Below, one piece after another: positions 16,759 through 26,268 of a stretch of 64,000 bases of DNA. Every line of letters starts with the position of its first letter. Position 1 is the stretch's first letter. Position numbers and translations under genes: made by a program. This stretch comes from an uncultured Pontibacter sp. GTDB lineage: Bacteria; Bacteroidota; Bacteroidia; Cytophagales; Hymenobacteraceae. Below the pieces are notes generated by a model. The model was not told where the DNA came from and searched no databases. It worked only from the letters and a program-made list of their open reading frames with translations. The DNA lies in the NCBI GenBank assembly GCA_947499125.1, contig CANMMP010000001.1:992001-1056000 (forward strand), read 5' to 3'.

Positions 16759-17670
16759 ATGCTTTACCTGCTCATCAGCATCCTCACCGGCACTTCGCTG
16801 GTATTTATTTTCAAGCTGTTTCAGCGGTTCCGTATCCATACTTTCCAGGGGATTGTGTTTAATTACATTACTTGTGTGGTAGTTGGTTTCCTGTTTTCGG
16901 GAGGAACCCGTGTGGTGCAGCCGCAGGTGTTTGAGCAGAACTGGGTAATTTTTGCGCTGGCTCTGGGTACGCTATTTATGGTTACTTTTTACCTGATTGC
17001 CCTGTCCACACAAAAAGTAGGTGTAACAGCTACTTCGGTAGCAACAAAAATTTCGCTGGTCATTCCGGTATTATTCAGTTTGCTTATACTTCAGAACAGC
17101 CTCAAAGATTATACTATAATAAACTATATCGGCATGTTTGCAGCGTTGGTAGCTATCGTACTATCATCGTTGAGGCCTCAAAAAAACGACAGCGATACCA
17201 ACACTTCCACTGCGCTTTCATTACTGTTGCCTTTTGTTATTTTCATTAACAGCGGTGTAGCCGACTCCCTTATAAACTATACAAACCAATACCACCTGCA
17301 GCAACACGAAGCCCCACAGTTTACGATGGTTACTTTTATGGCATCTGCCGTTGTAGGCCTTTTGATATTGGTGATTATGCTCCTGACCGGTAAAACCAGG
17401 ATCAACACCCGAAGTATAGTTGCCGGCGTAATACTGGGTATCCCAAACTATTTTTCGATCTATTTCTTGATTAAAGCCCTGTATGCTTTTGGTAACGATG
17501 GCGCTTTCCTCTACCCTATCAACAACATTGGTATTATACTTACCGGCGCCTTAGGTGCAGTGGTTTTGTTCAGAGAAAAACTTACCCGCTTAAACCTGGT
17601 GGGGCTGGCTATGGCGGTGCTGGCGCTTATACTTATCTCGTACCAGGAAATTGCAGCAAATCTTTTTTAA
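16759..17670 (+). CDS. DMT-superfamily (EamA-like) transporter
   Basis: The frame opens at 16690, but the first residues there are polar and the ATG at 16759 begins directly with a hydrophobic helix (MLYLLISILTG), so that start is used; it gives 303 residues. About ten membrane helices are visible in two repeats of five, the EamA layout. The second half shows NYFSIYFLIKAL, IYPINNIGIILTGALGA and FREKLTRLNLVG, the last being a common closing block of EamA domains. Substrate unknown. It sits 3 bases before the YigZ gene, so co-transcription is likely. Confidence 0.82.
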   Translation: MLYLLISILTGTSLVFIFKLFQRFRIHTFQGIVFNYITCVVVGFLFSGGTRVVQPQVFEQNWVIFALALGTLFMVTFYLIALSTQKVGVTATSVATKISLVIPVLFSLLILQNSLKDYTIINYIGMFAALVAIVLSSLRPQKNDSDTNTSTALSLLLPFVIFINSGVADSLINYTNQYHLQQHEAPQFTMVTFMASAVVGLLILVIMLLTGKTRINTRSIVAGVILGIPNYFSIYFLIKALYAFGNDGAFLYPINNIGIILTGALGAVVLFREKLTRLNLVGLAMAVLALILISYQEIAANLF

Positions 17671-17673
17671 AAC

Positions 17674-18273
17674 ATGGAGGACACCTACCAAACGATTGCC
17701 GGGCCCGCAGAGGGTTTATATAAAGAGAAAGGAAGCAAATTCCTGGCCTTTGCATTCCCGGTTTTTTCGGAAGATGATGTGAAAGACCGGCTGGCCGAGC
17801 TACGCAAGAAATACTACGATGCCCGCCATCACTGCTATGCTTACATGCTTGGTGCCGATAAAAGCCGCTACCGCGCAAACGACGATGGCGAACCAAACCA
17901 CTCGGCCGGCGACCCTATACTTGGCCAGATACGATCTGCGGACCTGAGCAATGTACTGGTTGTGGTAGTGCGCTATTTTGGAGGAACAAAATTAGGAGTA
18001 AGTGGGCTGATCACAGCTTACAAAACCGCTACAGCCGATGCACTTGCCCAGGCCACCATCGTGGAAGAGCACGAAACTGCCCAATTACAGGCACATTTTG
18101 AATATCCGCAGATGAACGATGTCATGAGCCTGGTAAAAGAACTTAACCTAACTATTAAAGATCAGCAGTTCGAACTGGACTGTAAACTAACTATAGAACT
18201 TCGCAAAAGCCTGGTTGAGGAGGTTTCTTCCCGGCTCGAAAGTATAGATGGCGTAAAAGTTAAACCTGCCTGA
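17674..18273 (+). CDS. YigZ/IMPACT family protein
   Basis: A 199-residue protein of the UPF0029/IMPACT family. The N-terminal domain shows EKGSKFLAFAFPV, ARHHCYAYMLG, the family hallmark DDGEPNHSAGDPILGQI and VVVRYFGGTKLGVSGLITAY. A C-terminal DUF1949-like ferredoxin-fold domain follows. Members are linked to translation-related roles, but the biochemical function in bacteria is not settled. It directly follows the DMT transporter gene. Confidence 0.94.
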   Translation: MEDTYQTIAGPAEGLYKEKGSKFLAFAFPVFSEDDVKDRLAELRKKYYDARHHCYAYMLGADKSRYRANDDGEPNHSAGDPILGQIRSADLSNVLVVVVRYFGGTKLGVSGLITAYKTATADALAQATIVEEHETAQLQAHFEYPQMNDVMSLVKELNLTIKDQQFELDCKLTIELRKSLVEEVSSRLESIDGVKVKPA

Positions 18274-18364
18274 CGGACACAAAAAGTATCTTATACTTTT
18301 ACTTTACAGAACGTATAGTTCAGCCCAAAAACTTATTAACTTAAGGCATCAAACAAAAGCCCGT

Positions 18365-19498
18365 ATGTCGAAACGCAGAAGTATAAAGCGCCACCGTAAT
18401 AAGATCATCGAACGTAAAGTTGGCAGTAAACCCGGTCACCTTTTCGTGCCATCCGAGGCATTGCATCCACGCTTTTTCCTGATGTCTTTCTCAGAAAATC
18501 ACTTCTCTGAAAAGGAGCTGCCTACATACGAAAAGCTATTACAGGAGGTAAAAGCTAACCCCGAAGCGCGCCACTGGGTCGACATTCGCGGTTACGGCGA
18601 CCTGTCGTTGCTGGAGCACCTCACCCACGATTTTGGCTTGCACCCGCTACAGGTAGAAGACGTGATAAACGACTACCAGCGCCCTAAAGTAGAGGAGTTC
18701 AGCGATGACCGGCTTTTCCTCATCACCCGCATGCTCCGCTGGACTGCCGAACAGTATAGTTTGGATGATGTGCAGCTATCCATATTTACGGGCTCCAATT
18801 ATGTGCTTACCTTGCAAAGCGATTACCAGGACTGCCTGGAACCGTTACGCGACCGCATAAGAGTAGGCAAAGGCATCATCAGGCAGCGGCCGGTGGTTTA
18901 CATGGCTTATGCTATTATAGATGTGGTGATGGACCATTATTTCCCGGTGATGGGTGAGATAAGCAATTATATTGATGAGCTGGAGCAACGCATATTGGTA
19001 ACTCCATCGCGCACCATTTTAGCCGATATACTGGATCTGAAAAGCGAACTGGTAAAACTACGCCGTATTGTGTGGCCCGAGCGCGACATGATGGGGGAAA
19101 TACTGCGCATGCACGAAGGAATTGTACCGGAAAACATGAAAGTATACTTCCGGGATGCCTACGACCACGCCGTGCAACTCATCGACCTCATCGACTCGCA
19201 TAAAGACATGACCTCGAGCTTGATAGAGTTATACATGAGCACCGTAAGCAACCGCATGAACGAGATCATGAAAGTACTCACCATCATCTCCACCATCTTT
19301 ATTCCGCTTAGTTTTATAGTTGGCCTGTACGGAATGAACTTCGCGCGTGAGAATCCTGAAACTGGCAACACTTACCGTTACAGCATGCCCGAACTATACC
19401 AGCCTTATGGCTATCCGATCCTGATAGGTCTGATGGCGGTGCTGGTGCTTTTCCAGTTATACTTCTTCTACCGTAAAGGCTGGTTCCGGAGTTTGTAA
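18365..19498 (+). CDS. corA: Magnesium/cobalt transporter CorA
   Basis: A 377-residue protein. A long cytoplasmic funnel domain with helical stalk occupies residues 1 to about 310; two C-terminal membrane helices follow. The signature YGMN(F) lies at the end of TM1, in SFIVGLYGMNFA, and a short second helix ends in FFYRKGWF. CorA channels form pentamers that import Mg2+. The basic N-terminus (RRSIKRHRNK) is typical of this clade. The gene stands alone, convergent with the large gene at 19507. Confidence 0.96.
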   Translation: MSKRRSIKRHRNKIIERKVGSKPGHLFVPSEALHPRFFLMSFSENHFSEKELPTYEKLLQEVKANPEARHWVDIRGYGDLSLLEHLTHDFGLHPLQVEDVINDYQRPKVEEFSDDRLFLITRMLRWTAEQYSLDDVQLSIFTGSNYVLTLQSDYQDCLEPLRDRIRVGKGIIRQRPVVYMAYAIIDVVMDHYFPVMGEISNYIDELEQRILVTPSRTILADILDLKSELVKLRRIVWPERDMMGEILRMHEGIVPENMKVYFRDAYDHAVQLIDLIDSHKDMTSSLIELYMSTVSNRMNEIMKVLTIISTIFIPLSFIVGLYGMNFARENPETGNTYRYSMPELYQPYGYPILIGLMAVLVLFQLYFFYRKGWFRSL

Positions 19499-19506
19499 AG
19501 TATAAA

Positions 19507-22206
19507 CTACCTGTTCATTCTGAAACTGATCTTCTGTAGCTCTTTGCGGTATACTTTGAAAAGCGTAAACGTATTGTCTGTGTCGTTAAAGTAGATGGTA
19601 ACCGGCTGGTTGCTATCCAGGGCTTTGCCTCCGATCAACTTGCCCGACTTATCGTACAGGTAGGTTTTCTGAGGGCCTGTCTCTGTGATAGCATACAGCA
19701 CATTATCTCCACCAAAGTTATAGTATTGCACCTTTTTTGGCGCCGAGGTTACATAACGCTTTTCGAACTGTAGTTGCTGTTTCTGGTTAAATACAGCTAC
19801 TTTGCCCTGGTCCTGCCTTACAAGTATAAAATTGCGGTTGCTGCTCTCTTCGGGCACGAGCTCAAACATGGCGCTTTTGGTTGGCCGTGGCAGCTGCTGG
19901 CGGCGTAATACTCTGCCTTCCAGGTTAAAGGTAATTACCTCGCCGTAACGTGTTATAGTTTTAAGCTCCGTGCGGCGTAGGTCCGGGCCGGTTGTTGTTA
20001 CCATAGCCCCCGACGTAACCGGCGAGCGCAGGCTAAACGGAAATCCCCGGTAGGTATCGCCGGTTTTGTTCAGGGCATATACATAGCCATTCTCGAGTAG
20101 CGACAATATGACATCGCGGGTACCAATGCGCAGGTGTTTTGGTTCGGCAGCCAGTTTATAGTCGAGGCGGCGTGGTTGCCAGCCCGGCACAGCGCCTCCC
20201 CTTATATCGTACATGTATAAATGCCCCAGGTTGTCGCTCACCAATAAGTTATAGTTGCCGCCTTTATCGTAATCTATTGTTGTAAAGTATTCAATGTTCA
20301 GCGTATCGGTCAGGTTAAACGGAAAGTTCTCCAGCGACTGGCCCTCATTATCGATGGCATGTATGCGGCTGGATGAGGTAAAGAGATAACGCAAGCGTCC
20401 TTCGGGGCCAAGCGGCAGTTGTTTTATACCTCCGCGCACAGCCGTTCTTAGTGTATCTACCCAATTCTTTTTTCCTTCTGATGCAATGCTGGTCAAGGTA
20501 TGAACGGAGTCCTGCACTACTACTTCGCCACTTTTGCCTACAACATCGCGCACAGCAAAAGGCCGCGAAATAATGGGGCTATCAAACGGAATCGAGTAAA
20601 TGACATTGTAAGCGCTTTGGGCGTTATGGTTACCTTCCTGTTTCCGGATGAGAATGCTGGTGTAATACTGTTCCTCGACGCGGGCGTACTGCACTGCCAC
20701 CTGGTTAAAGCGTTTAATAAAAGAAGCTGCCTGCAGCATACTTTCACGCTCGTTCTCGGAAGTATAGCGGCTCAGCACATACCAGGCATTAACCGTATTT
20801 ATAAAGAAACTGAAGTTCGCTTCGTGCAATGTCTCTTTTAAAAAAGCCTGCTGTGCAGCCGATTTGCTCCATACTTTCTCTTCCAGCACATCATCTATCA
20901 GGCCCTGCGCCGTGGTAAGCTCATCGGTAAACAAGATATACTTATCCAGCTCCACGGCATATACTTTTGCAAAGCCCGAAAACATCTCCCCAAACATACT
21001 GGCCGGCAGTTCAGGTACCATTACCTGTTGTATCTTATAGCCCCCGTAAGTGCCAGTGTAACCTCGCTTTTGCCCTGCCTGCAATTTGTTCAACAGCTGC
21101 ATAGTACGCGCCTTGTTCCCTGATAAAGCGTAGATCACTTTTTCGGGGCTGGTATTTGTGCTGTTCGACTCGAGGTAGGTTAGTATAAGTTCGCGGTTAA
21201 AGGTAGCAGCCAGGCTGTCGATAGTTGGGTTAGCGGTAGTTGGCTTTGGTGTTTGTTTAAGGCGCGTAAGCTGCTGAACTCCAAAATGGAACATAACGGC
21301 TGTGCGTAAGGGCAGATAATCTTTTACAAGTATAGGCTTGGGTTTAACGGCGCCCATTTTGCGGTGTAACGAGCCGGGTTGGGTCTCAGCATTCGAAAAG
21401 CCGTTCAGGAAGATCTTGTTCTCATCTAACTTTAACTGAAGCATACCATTCTGGCTCAGGCTACTCAGGTAGCGCACCTGAGGCATTACATCATCTTTCA
21501 GAAAGAGGTTGAGCACATCCGGGAAAACGCGGTTATTCAGGTATACATTCGCAAACACATCAGGCTGCTGCAGGTAATTCGCATTTTTATAGTCTGCCGC
21601 AACCGATACCAGGTTTTCCTGGGTGGTGCGCCGGGCAACGGCTTCTATCAGTTCCTGGGATGCGCTTAGAATAAGGTTGTTGTGGTAAGAGAAGTAAGTA
21701 TAGCTAAGCTCCAGAGGAAGGTAGGTTATAGTTATAAGCTGCAGGTTTTCGAAGGTCCGGGTCTCCTGCTCAAAGTCGGGGTGGCGGCTGATGTTCTCGG
21801 TTAAGGTGCGCAAAAAGCGATGCTCCCCAACCGAGGTTACCGGTATGTAAAAAACAAAATTAAGTGTGCTGGTATCGGTTACGTGCAGCGAAGTAAGTAT
21901 ATTTTTTTTATCGAAAAATCGGTTTAATCGCTGCTTACCAGGCGACACACTATCAAGCAGGGCGAGGTTCTCCTGGAGTTGCTGCATAATAGGCAGGCCC
22001 TCCAGGTTTTGCCACAACCCAGTCTCGTCCAGGTGGTCTACCAGTTGCTGGTGGTCGCTTGTTTCTATTACCAGTGCAGCACTTTCCGGCACCAGGGCCC
22101 ACAGGTCCACCTTTTCACGGTTGGCCTGCCAGCGGCTAAAGCCATAGTAGGCCAGCGATGCCAGCACTACAAATCCGATGAAATAAAGTAAAAGGCGTTT
22201 TAGCAT
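19507..22206 (-). CDS. Large membrane-anchored protein with C-terminal propeller-like repeats
   Basis: An 899-residue protein of unknown function. One N-terminal membrane helix (residues about 4-25) anchors it. The region up to about 560 begins LWALVPESAALVIETSD and resembles DUF3352-type proteins of Bacteroidota. The C-terminal part contains several blocks of the form (I/Y)-x-(A/M)-(I/L/Y)-(D/N)-x-x-G followed by G-F/W-P, for example YALNKTGDTYRGFPF, suggesting FG-GAP or PQQ-like propeller blades facing the periplasm. There is no catalytic motif I recognise. A candidate -7 box (TACCTTTG, 22292-22285 on the minus strand) lies upstream. Confidence 0.8.
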   Translation of the reverse strand: MLKRLLLYFIGFVVLASLAYYGFSRWQANREKVDLWALVPESAALVIETSDHQQLVDHLDETGLWQNLEGLPIMQQLQENLALLDSVSPGKQRLNRFFDKKNILTSLHVTDTSTLNFVFYIPVTSVGEHRFLRTLTENISRHPDFEQETRTFENLQLITITYLPLELSYTYFSYHNNLILSASQELIEAVARRTTQENLVSVAADYKNANYLQQPDVFANVYLNNRVFPDVLNLFLKDDVMPQVRYLSSLSQNGMLQLKLDENKIFLNGFSNAETQPGSLHRKMGAVKPKPILVKDYLPLRTAVMFHFGVQQLTRLKQTPKPTTANPTIDSLAATFNRELILTYLESNSTNTSPEKVIYALSGNKARTMQLLNKLQAGQKRGYTGTYGGYKIQQVMVPELPASMFGEMFSGFAKVYAVELDKYILFTDELTTAQGLIDDVLEEKVWSKSAAQQAFLKETLHEANFSFFINTVNAWYVLSRYTSENERESMLQAASFIKRFNQVAVQYARVEEQYYTSILIRKQEGNHNAQSAYNVIYSIPFDSPIISRPFAVRDVVGKSGEVVVQDSVHTLTSIASEGKKNWVDTLRTAVRGGIKQLPLGPEGRLRYLFTSSSRIHAIDNEGQSLENFPFNLTDTLNIEYFTTIDYDKGGNYNLLVSDNLGHLYMYDIRGGAVPGWQPRRLDYKLAAEPKHLRIGTRDVILSLLENGYVYALNKTGDTYRGFPFSLRSPVTSGAMVTTTGPDLRRTELKTITRYGEVITFNLEGRVLRRQQLPRPTKSAMFELVPEESSNRNFILVRQDQGKVAVFNQKQQLQFEKRYVTSAPKKVQYYNFGGDNVLYAITETGPQKTYLYDKSGKLIGGKALDSNQPVTIYFNDTDNTFTLFKVYRKELQKISFRMNR

Positions 22207-22337
22207 GCAAAGGGTTGTGTGTGCACAAAAATAACCGAATTTTTCGAACCTGCTGATTTTGCCATCAACCTGGCCAAATTATAACAAAGGTAATGGAGTA
22301 ACACGTATACTTTATCCCAAACTTAAGCCCTTACTAT

Positions 22338-23210
22338 ATGTTCAGAATTCTGGTACCTGTTGATCTGTCGGAGAGCTCTGCTAAAGCCGGCGCCTATGCT
22401 ATGATGTTTGCCAGCCAGGCCGCAAACGCGCAGGTTGTTTTGTTGCATTGCTACCAGGACTATCTTGAAGAGCCCTCAGCCAGCCGCCTGACCGAAAACC
22501 AGCCAACTTCTGAAATAATAACCGACAATGTGCTGCGCCGCAACCAGACCGAAGCCCAGGACAAGTTAGACAAGTTGTATCACACTTTAAGGCACCAGAC
22601 AAAGAACCCGCATGTGCACCTGGAGCGGGTGTTTATGTATGGCCTGCCCGAAGAACAGATAGCCGACGAGGTGAAGCGTTTTAAACCCCACCTGTTGGTA
22701 ATGGCCACCAAAGGAGAATCTAACATCGCCCGCACTTTTTTCGGGACCATCTCGACAAACATTGCCCAGGATGTGAAAGTACCAGTACTTACCGTACCCG
22801 AAACCTACGACATCACTCCTATTAAACGGGTACTTTATGCCACCGACTTCAGTAAAACAGACTCGTTTGCATTAACTACGCTACAGCAATTACTTGCTCC
22901 TTTTGGGCCTGCCATTGAGTGCGTGCATGTTACTGAAATACCGGATGGAAACGACAGAAGCCAACTGGAAGAGCTCCGACAAAGCCTGCAACAATCTGCT
23001 ACTGCTAACATTACCTATACCTTGCTACCCGGCTCCGATGTAGCCGAAACCCTGCAACAAATGGTAACAGACCAGTCCCTCGACATGATCGCGGTTACGA
23101 CCCGCTCACGCTCTATGCTCGAAACTATCTTTAGCCCAAGCTTTACTAAAAAGCTGATGCTGGAATCGCGGGTGCCGATGCTTATTTTCCATGCCGACGA
23201 TAAAGTATAA
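22338..23210 (+). CDS. Tandem universal stress protein
   Basis: A 290-residue protein with two UspA domains. The first starts FRILVPVDLSESS and contains the ATP-loop-like MATKGESNIARTFFGTISTNI; the second starts KRVLYATDFSKTD and ends in a less conserved VTTRSRSMLETIFSPSFTKKL, lacking the full G-2x-G-9x-G(S/T) pattern. Only the first domain therefore looks competent to bind ATP. This paralogue lacks the GTGAC-N4-GTCAC site seen upstream of the tandem USP gene at 57408. Confidence 0.93.
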   Translation: MFRILVPVDLSESSAKAGAYAMMFASQAANAQVVLLHCYQDYLEEPSASRLTENQPTSEIITDNVLRRNQTEAQDKLDKLYHTLRHQTKNPHVHLERVFMYGLPEEQIADEVKRFKPHLLVMATKGESNIARTFFGTISTNIAQDVKVPVLTVPETYDITPIKRVLYATDFSKTDSFALTTLQQLLAPFGPAIECVHVTEIPDGNDRSQLEELRQSLQQSATANITYTLLPGSDVAETLQQMVTDQSLDMIAVTTRSRSMLETIFSPSFTKKLMLESRVPMLIFHADDKV

Positions 23211-23211
23211 C

Positions 23212-24093
23212 TTACTGCAATTGTGCCATCAGGGCCTGGTAATAGCGTTCTAAACTACCTTCCGAAGTATGCAGGAAAAGGAATGGCTCTATCAGTTCCA
23301 GTTCCATCAGTTCCAGTTGGTTGTTCAGGGCTACGCCATCTACGCGGGCATACAGGCAATTACGGGCAAACTTATCGGCAATATTGCGTGCGGTGGCCAG
23401 TAAATGCTCGGGTGGTTGCGGGGTATGTATAGTTCCTCCGAAAAAGTGCTGTACTCTAAAGTCGCCGGGCTTTGCTGTTTTAAGCACCGTGTGGCTATAG
23501 TTGCCGTTAAAGAATATAAAAGACCACTCCCCTTCGGTTTTAATTTCTTCGATGAAAGGCTGTGCCAGGAAAGGCTCTGTTTGTAGTAGTCTGTTTATTT
23601 CGTCGGTCTTAGCTAAGGCTTCGTCCAGGGTTAGGGCAAATGTATTTTTCGCGCCGCCGCTAACACGGGGTTTCACTATAATTTTACCTGATTTAAGTTC
23701 TGCAAAAGCTGCGTGGGCATCAAAAGAGCTTCCCTGCTCCAGCCAGACAGTTTGCACCACTTTTATACCTTCTGTCTGCATGTCTTTAAAGTATAGCTTA
23801 TCAGCATTCCAGCGCATTGTTTTTACCGGATTCAGTACCTTGCAGTTTAAAGTTTCCAGGTGGTTCAGCCAGGTATAAAAAGCATCTATCTTATCAAAAT
23901 AATCCCAGGGCGATTTTATAATAATGAAGTCAAAACGGCTCCAATCCACGTTTTCATCGTCCCAAACCTGCCACGATACCGGTAAGCCTTTTGCCTCTAA
24001 AAACCTGAATAAGTTATCGTCTTCTGATTCGGCATTGGAAGTATAACTACCCAGGCTCTGGCATGTTACAATTGCTATTTGTTGTATTTGCAT
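23212..24093 (-). CDS. ATP-grasp domain protein (RimK/GshB-like)
   Basis: A 293-residue enzyme with an ATP-grasp fold: IIIKSPWDYFDK, NADKLYFKDMQ, GKIIVKPRVSGGAKNTF (nucleotide-binding lysine loop), LAQPFIEEIKTEGEWSFIFF and a C-terminal ELMELELIEPFLFL with metal-binding acidic residues. ATP-grasp ligases join a carboxylate to an amine through an acylphosphate. Prokaryotic glutathione-synthetase-like and cycloserine-pathway DcsG proteins have the same pattern. The substrate is unknown and the gene stands alone, convergent with the USP gene one base away. Confidence 0.87.
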   Translation of the reverse strand: MQIQQIAIVTCQSLGSYTSNAESEDDNLFRFLEAKGLPVSWQVWDDENVDWSRFDFIIIKSPWDYFDKIDAFYTWLNHLETLNCKVLNPVKTMRWNADKLYFKDMQTEGIKVVQTVWLEQGSSFDAHAAFAELKSGKIIVKPRVSGGAKNTFALTLDEALAKTDEINRLLQTEPFLAQPFIEEIKTEGEWSFIFFNGNYSHTVLKTAKPGDFRVQHFFGGTIHTPQPPEHLLATARNIADKFARNCLYARVDGVALNNQLELMELELIEPFLFLHTSEGSLERYYQALMAQLQ

Positions 24094-24230
24094 AAATGTA
24101 TCATCTTTGCTACAAAATTATACTTTGGGCAGCGCAGAAACTATAGTAACAGGTATTTAAAAAGGTAAAACTTTATGAAGCCTGTTTCTCGTATGTGAGG
24201 TATAATACGACACCCTTTTCCACGTTACTT

Positions 24231-24863
24231 ATGGTTAGCCTGCTCCGCAACAGTTTTTGCAACCGTTATGCCCTACGCTTACGGCTACTGGCGCTGTTGT
24301 TTTTTGTGCACACCGTAGTTACCGCCTGCACTTTAGAGCAACCAACTACCCACCAGGCTGCTAACCCAACCGAGAACCAACCTGACACGGCAGCAATATT
24401 TTCGACTGCCACTGCTGCTGCTACCCTCGATTTCCTGGGCAATCCGTTTATAGCCAGCTCTGTTAAAAGTAATTCGCTGAGCGCTTATTTTGATAAGATA
24501 CAGGATGATTTCTGGGTAGAAGCCGACCCGGTAGAGAACCGCCACCGCCCAACCGTGACCGACACTATTTATACTATCCGTTTCGGCGAATCGATGCTGG
24601 AGCTATATGCTCCCACCCAATCCGGGAAGTTATTGTTGCAGGTTGCCGATATCCGGAACAGCAGTATAACGCTTCGTAACAACCTGCGTGTGGGCATGCA
24701 CCAACAGGAACTTAGCGGTAAGTTAAAAGCTCAGAACATCAGCATGCAGCAGTCTCCGGATAAGATTGTAGCCACTACTCACGAGGGAGCTCCCATTTCC
24801 CTATACTTCTTCCTGAAGAATGGTAAGGTCAGTCGTATCCTGTATGAGGGGTATGTAGATTAA
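24231..24863 (+). CDS. Putative lipoprotein, unknown function
   Basis: The frame opens with GTG at 24195, but the ATG at 24231 gives a better lipoprotein signal: basic N-terminus, LLALLFFVHTVVTAC lipobox, about 33 residues. The mature part (about 178 residues) begins with a Thr/Gln/Pro-rich linker. Strand-rich sequence follows, with IRFGESMLELYAP and a C-terminal YFFLKNGKVSRILYEGYVD. The design fits a small periplasmic beta-sandwich or SmpA/OmlA-like fold, but I recognise no family. A composite repeat follows downstream. Confidence 0.65.
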   Translation: MVSLLRNSFCNRYALRLRLLALLFFVHTVVTACTLEQPTTHQAANPTENQPDTAAIFSTATAAATLDFLGNPFIASSVKSNSLSAYFDKIQDDFWVEADPVENRHRPTVTDTIYTIRFGESMLELYAPTQSGKLLLQVADIRNSSITLRNNLRVGMHQQELSGKLKAQNISMQQSPDKIVATTHEGAPISLYFFLKNGKVSRILYEGYVD

Positions 24864-25006
24864 GTTTATTTCTGGTTGTATTTAGGTCTACCGATCAGTT
24901 CATTGAGATAGTTTCTCTATTGTGACACCAAGTAGTGTGCGAAGCTCCTGCGAGTCGAAGATCCCAAACTTGTTTCGGGACGTCTGATGTTTTATAGTTT
25001 CTCTCT

Positions 25007-25638
25007 TGTCATTTCGAGAGTTACTCGAGAAATCTTATTTGTCCTATAGTTGAGGCTCTCTATAACTGAACCAAGCAGTTTCTTTCATAGTCACCTCTTA
25101 TGCTGGGAGCTTTACTTACCTACAGTTTTATAGTTTCCTTGGCTCGCTCACGGCCGCGAGGCCCCGCCTTTGGGCATCGCGCGGTGTACATTTCTTTTGC
25201 TCCTGCGTCGCAATGCCTGCGGCACCAGAAATCTACAAGGCGCTCAACCCAAAGACTGGAAAATTTCTCATAGCTATAGCTTAACTAGAGTTTAAACTAT
25301 AAGCTTCGACCTTTCTCGTGGCTGTACTTCCGTAGGGACAGGTCGCGACCTGTCCGTTCAATATCGTCAACAATAGAACTACAGCTTGTTATTTGGCAGC
25401 TGCAGAAACTGTCTCCTTGAGGACAAGTAAGAACGGGAGTTCGAAACTTGCGAGCAAAGCTCATAGGGGTGTTTAGGCTGCAACTATAGAACTATAACCT
25501 TAACTATAGCACCAACAGAAAATTCCCCGCCTTAGACAAGGAGGGGTTAGGGGTGGTTGGACCAAGCATACTATAAAACACCAAACTCAACTATACCTAC
25601 AGCAGAAATTCCCCTCCTCGGAGGGGGTAGGGGTGGAT
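25007..25638 (+). repeat. Composite intergenic repeat, copy C
   Basis: No gene is supported between 24864 and 25738. The stretch repeats the order of copy B: a GTCATTTCGAG..CTCGAGAAATCTTAT element (25008-25037), then a core with GCTGGGAGCTTTA, GGCCGCGAGGCC and CTCAACCCAAAGACTGGAAA. After CGTAGGGACAGG comes the same perfect 20-nt palindrome (25336-25355). Next are GTCTCCTTGAGGACAAG and CGGGAGTTCGAAACTTGCGA, then hairpins CCCCGCC..GGAGGGG (25521-25555) and CCCCTCC..GGAGGGGG (25607-25637). Confidence 0.85.
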
Positions 25639-25738
25639 AAATGTTATCGCAAAAAATGTATCTTCACAACCTTCCATCAGCCTATTTATAACCTGCATTT
25701 TCCTTAACTTTATCCTCTTAAATCAATTAACAACTAAC

Positions 25739-26191
25739 ATGCGCGTAGTTATACAGCGGGTAACCGAAGCTTCTGTAACTATTGATAACCAGGTAAAAGG
25801 TAAAATTGGCCTGGGTTTGCTCGTACTGGCCGGCTTTTGCAACTCCGACACCGCAGAAGACCTGAAGTGGACCGCATCTAAAATTGCCCAGCTCCGCATT
25901 TTCAGTGATGCTGACGATAAAATGAACCTGAGCGTGCAGGATGTGAACGGCGATATATTAGTGATCAGCCAGTTTACCTTGTTTGCCAATACTAAAAAAG
26001 GGAACCGACCATCGTACATTAATGCTGCTCCGCCAACTATAGCCATCCCGCTTTACGAGCAGTTTGTAAGTTTACTGGAGGCCGCTTCAGGTAAGCAGGT
26101 ACAGACCGGCGAGTTTGGTGCCGACATGAAAGTTGCACTGCTGAATGATGGCCCGGTAACTATAACTATAGACTCTCAGAACAGGGAATAA
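25739..26191 (+). CDS. dtd: D-aminoacyl-tRNA deacylase
   Basis: A 150-residue DTD that hydrolyses D-aminoacyl-tRNAs and mischarged Gly-tRNAAla. The family blocks are all present: [15 protein letters not shown] at the start, the SQFTLF active-site motif in [11 protein letters not shown], and a C-terminal NDGPVTI corresponding to the G-x-N-G-P-V-T cross-subunit Gly-cisPro element. The length is normal. The last codons contain the over-represented word (ACTATAACTATAGAC). Confidence 0.97.
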   Translation: MRVVIQRVTEASVTIDNQVKGKIGLGLLVLAGFCNSDTAEDLKWTASKIAQLRIFSDADDKMNLSVQDVNGDILVISQFTLFANTKKGNRPSYINAAPPTIAIPLYEQFVSLLEAASGKQVQTGEFGADMKVALLNDGPVTITIDSQNRE

Positions 26192-26268
26192 AATATAGTT
26201 TGGCAATCGCTTCTATTAAATGAAGCAATCCGTATATTTAGCTATAGTTATACCTTAACTACCTAAAT

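Noticed and set aside
19507..22206. Several long plus-strand frames opposite the 899-residue gene
   Set aside because: They are antisense shadows with no start context or domain; the minus-strand protein accounts for the region.
22235..22337. Search for a Crp/Fnr-like dyad before the USP gene at 22338
   Set aside because: No GTGAC/GTCAC pair is present; this USP appears to be outside the regulon.
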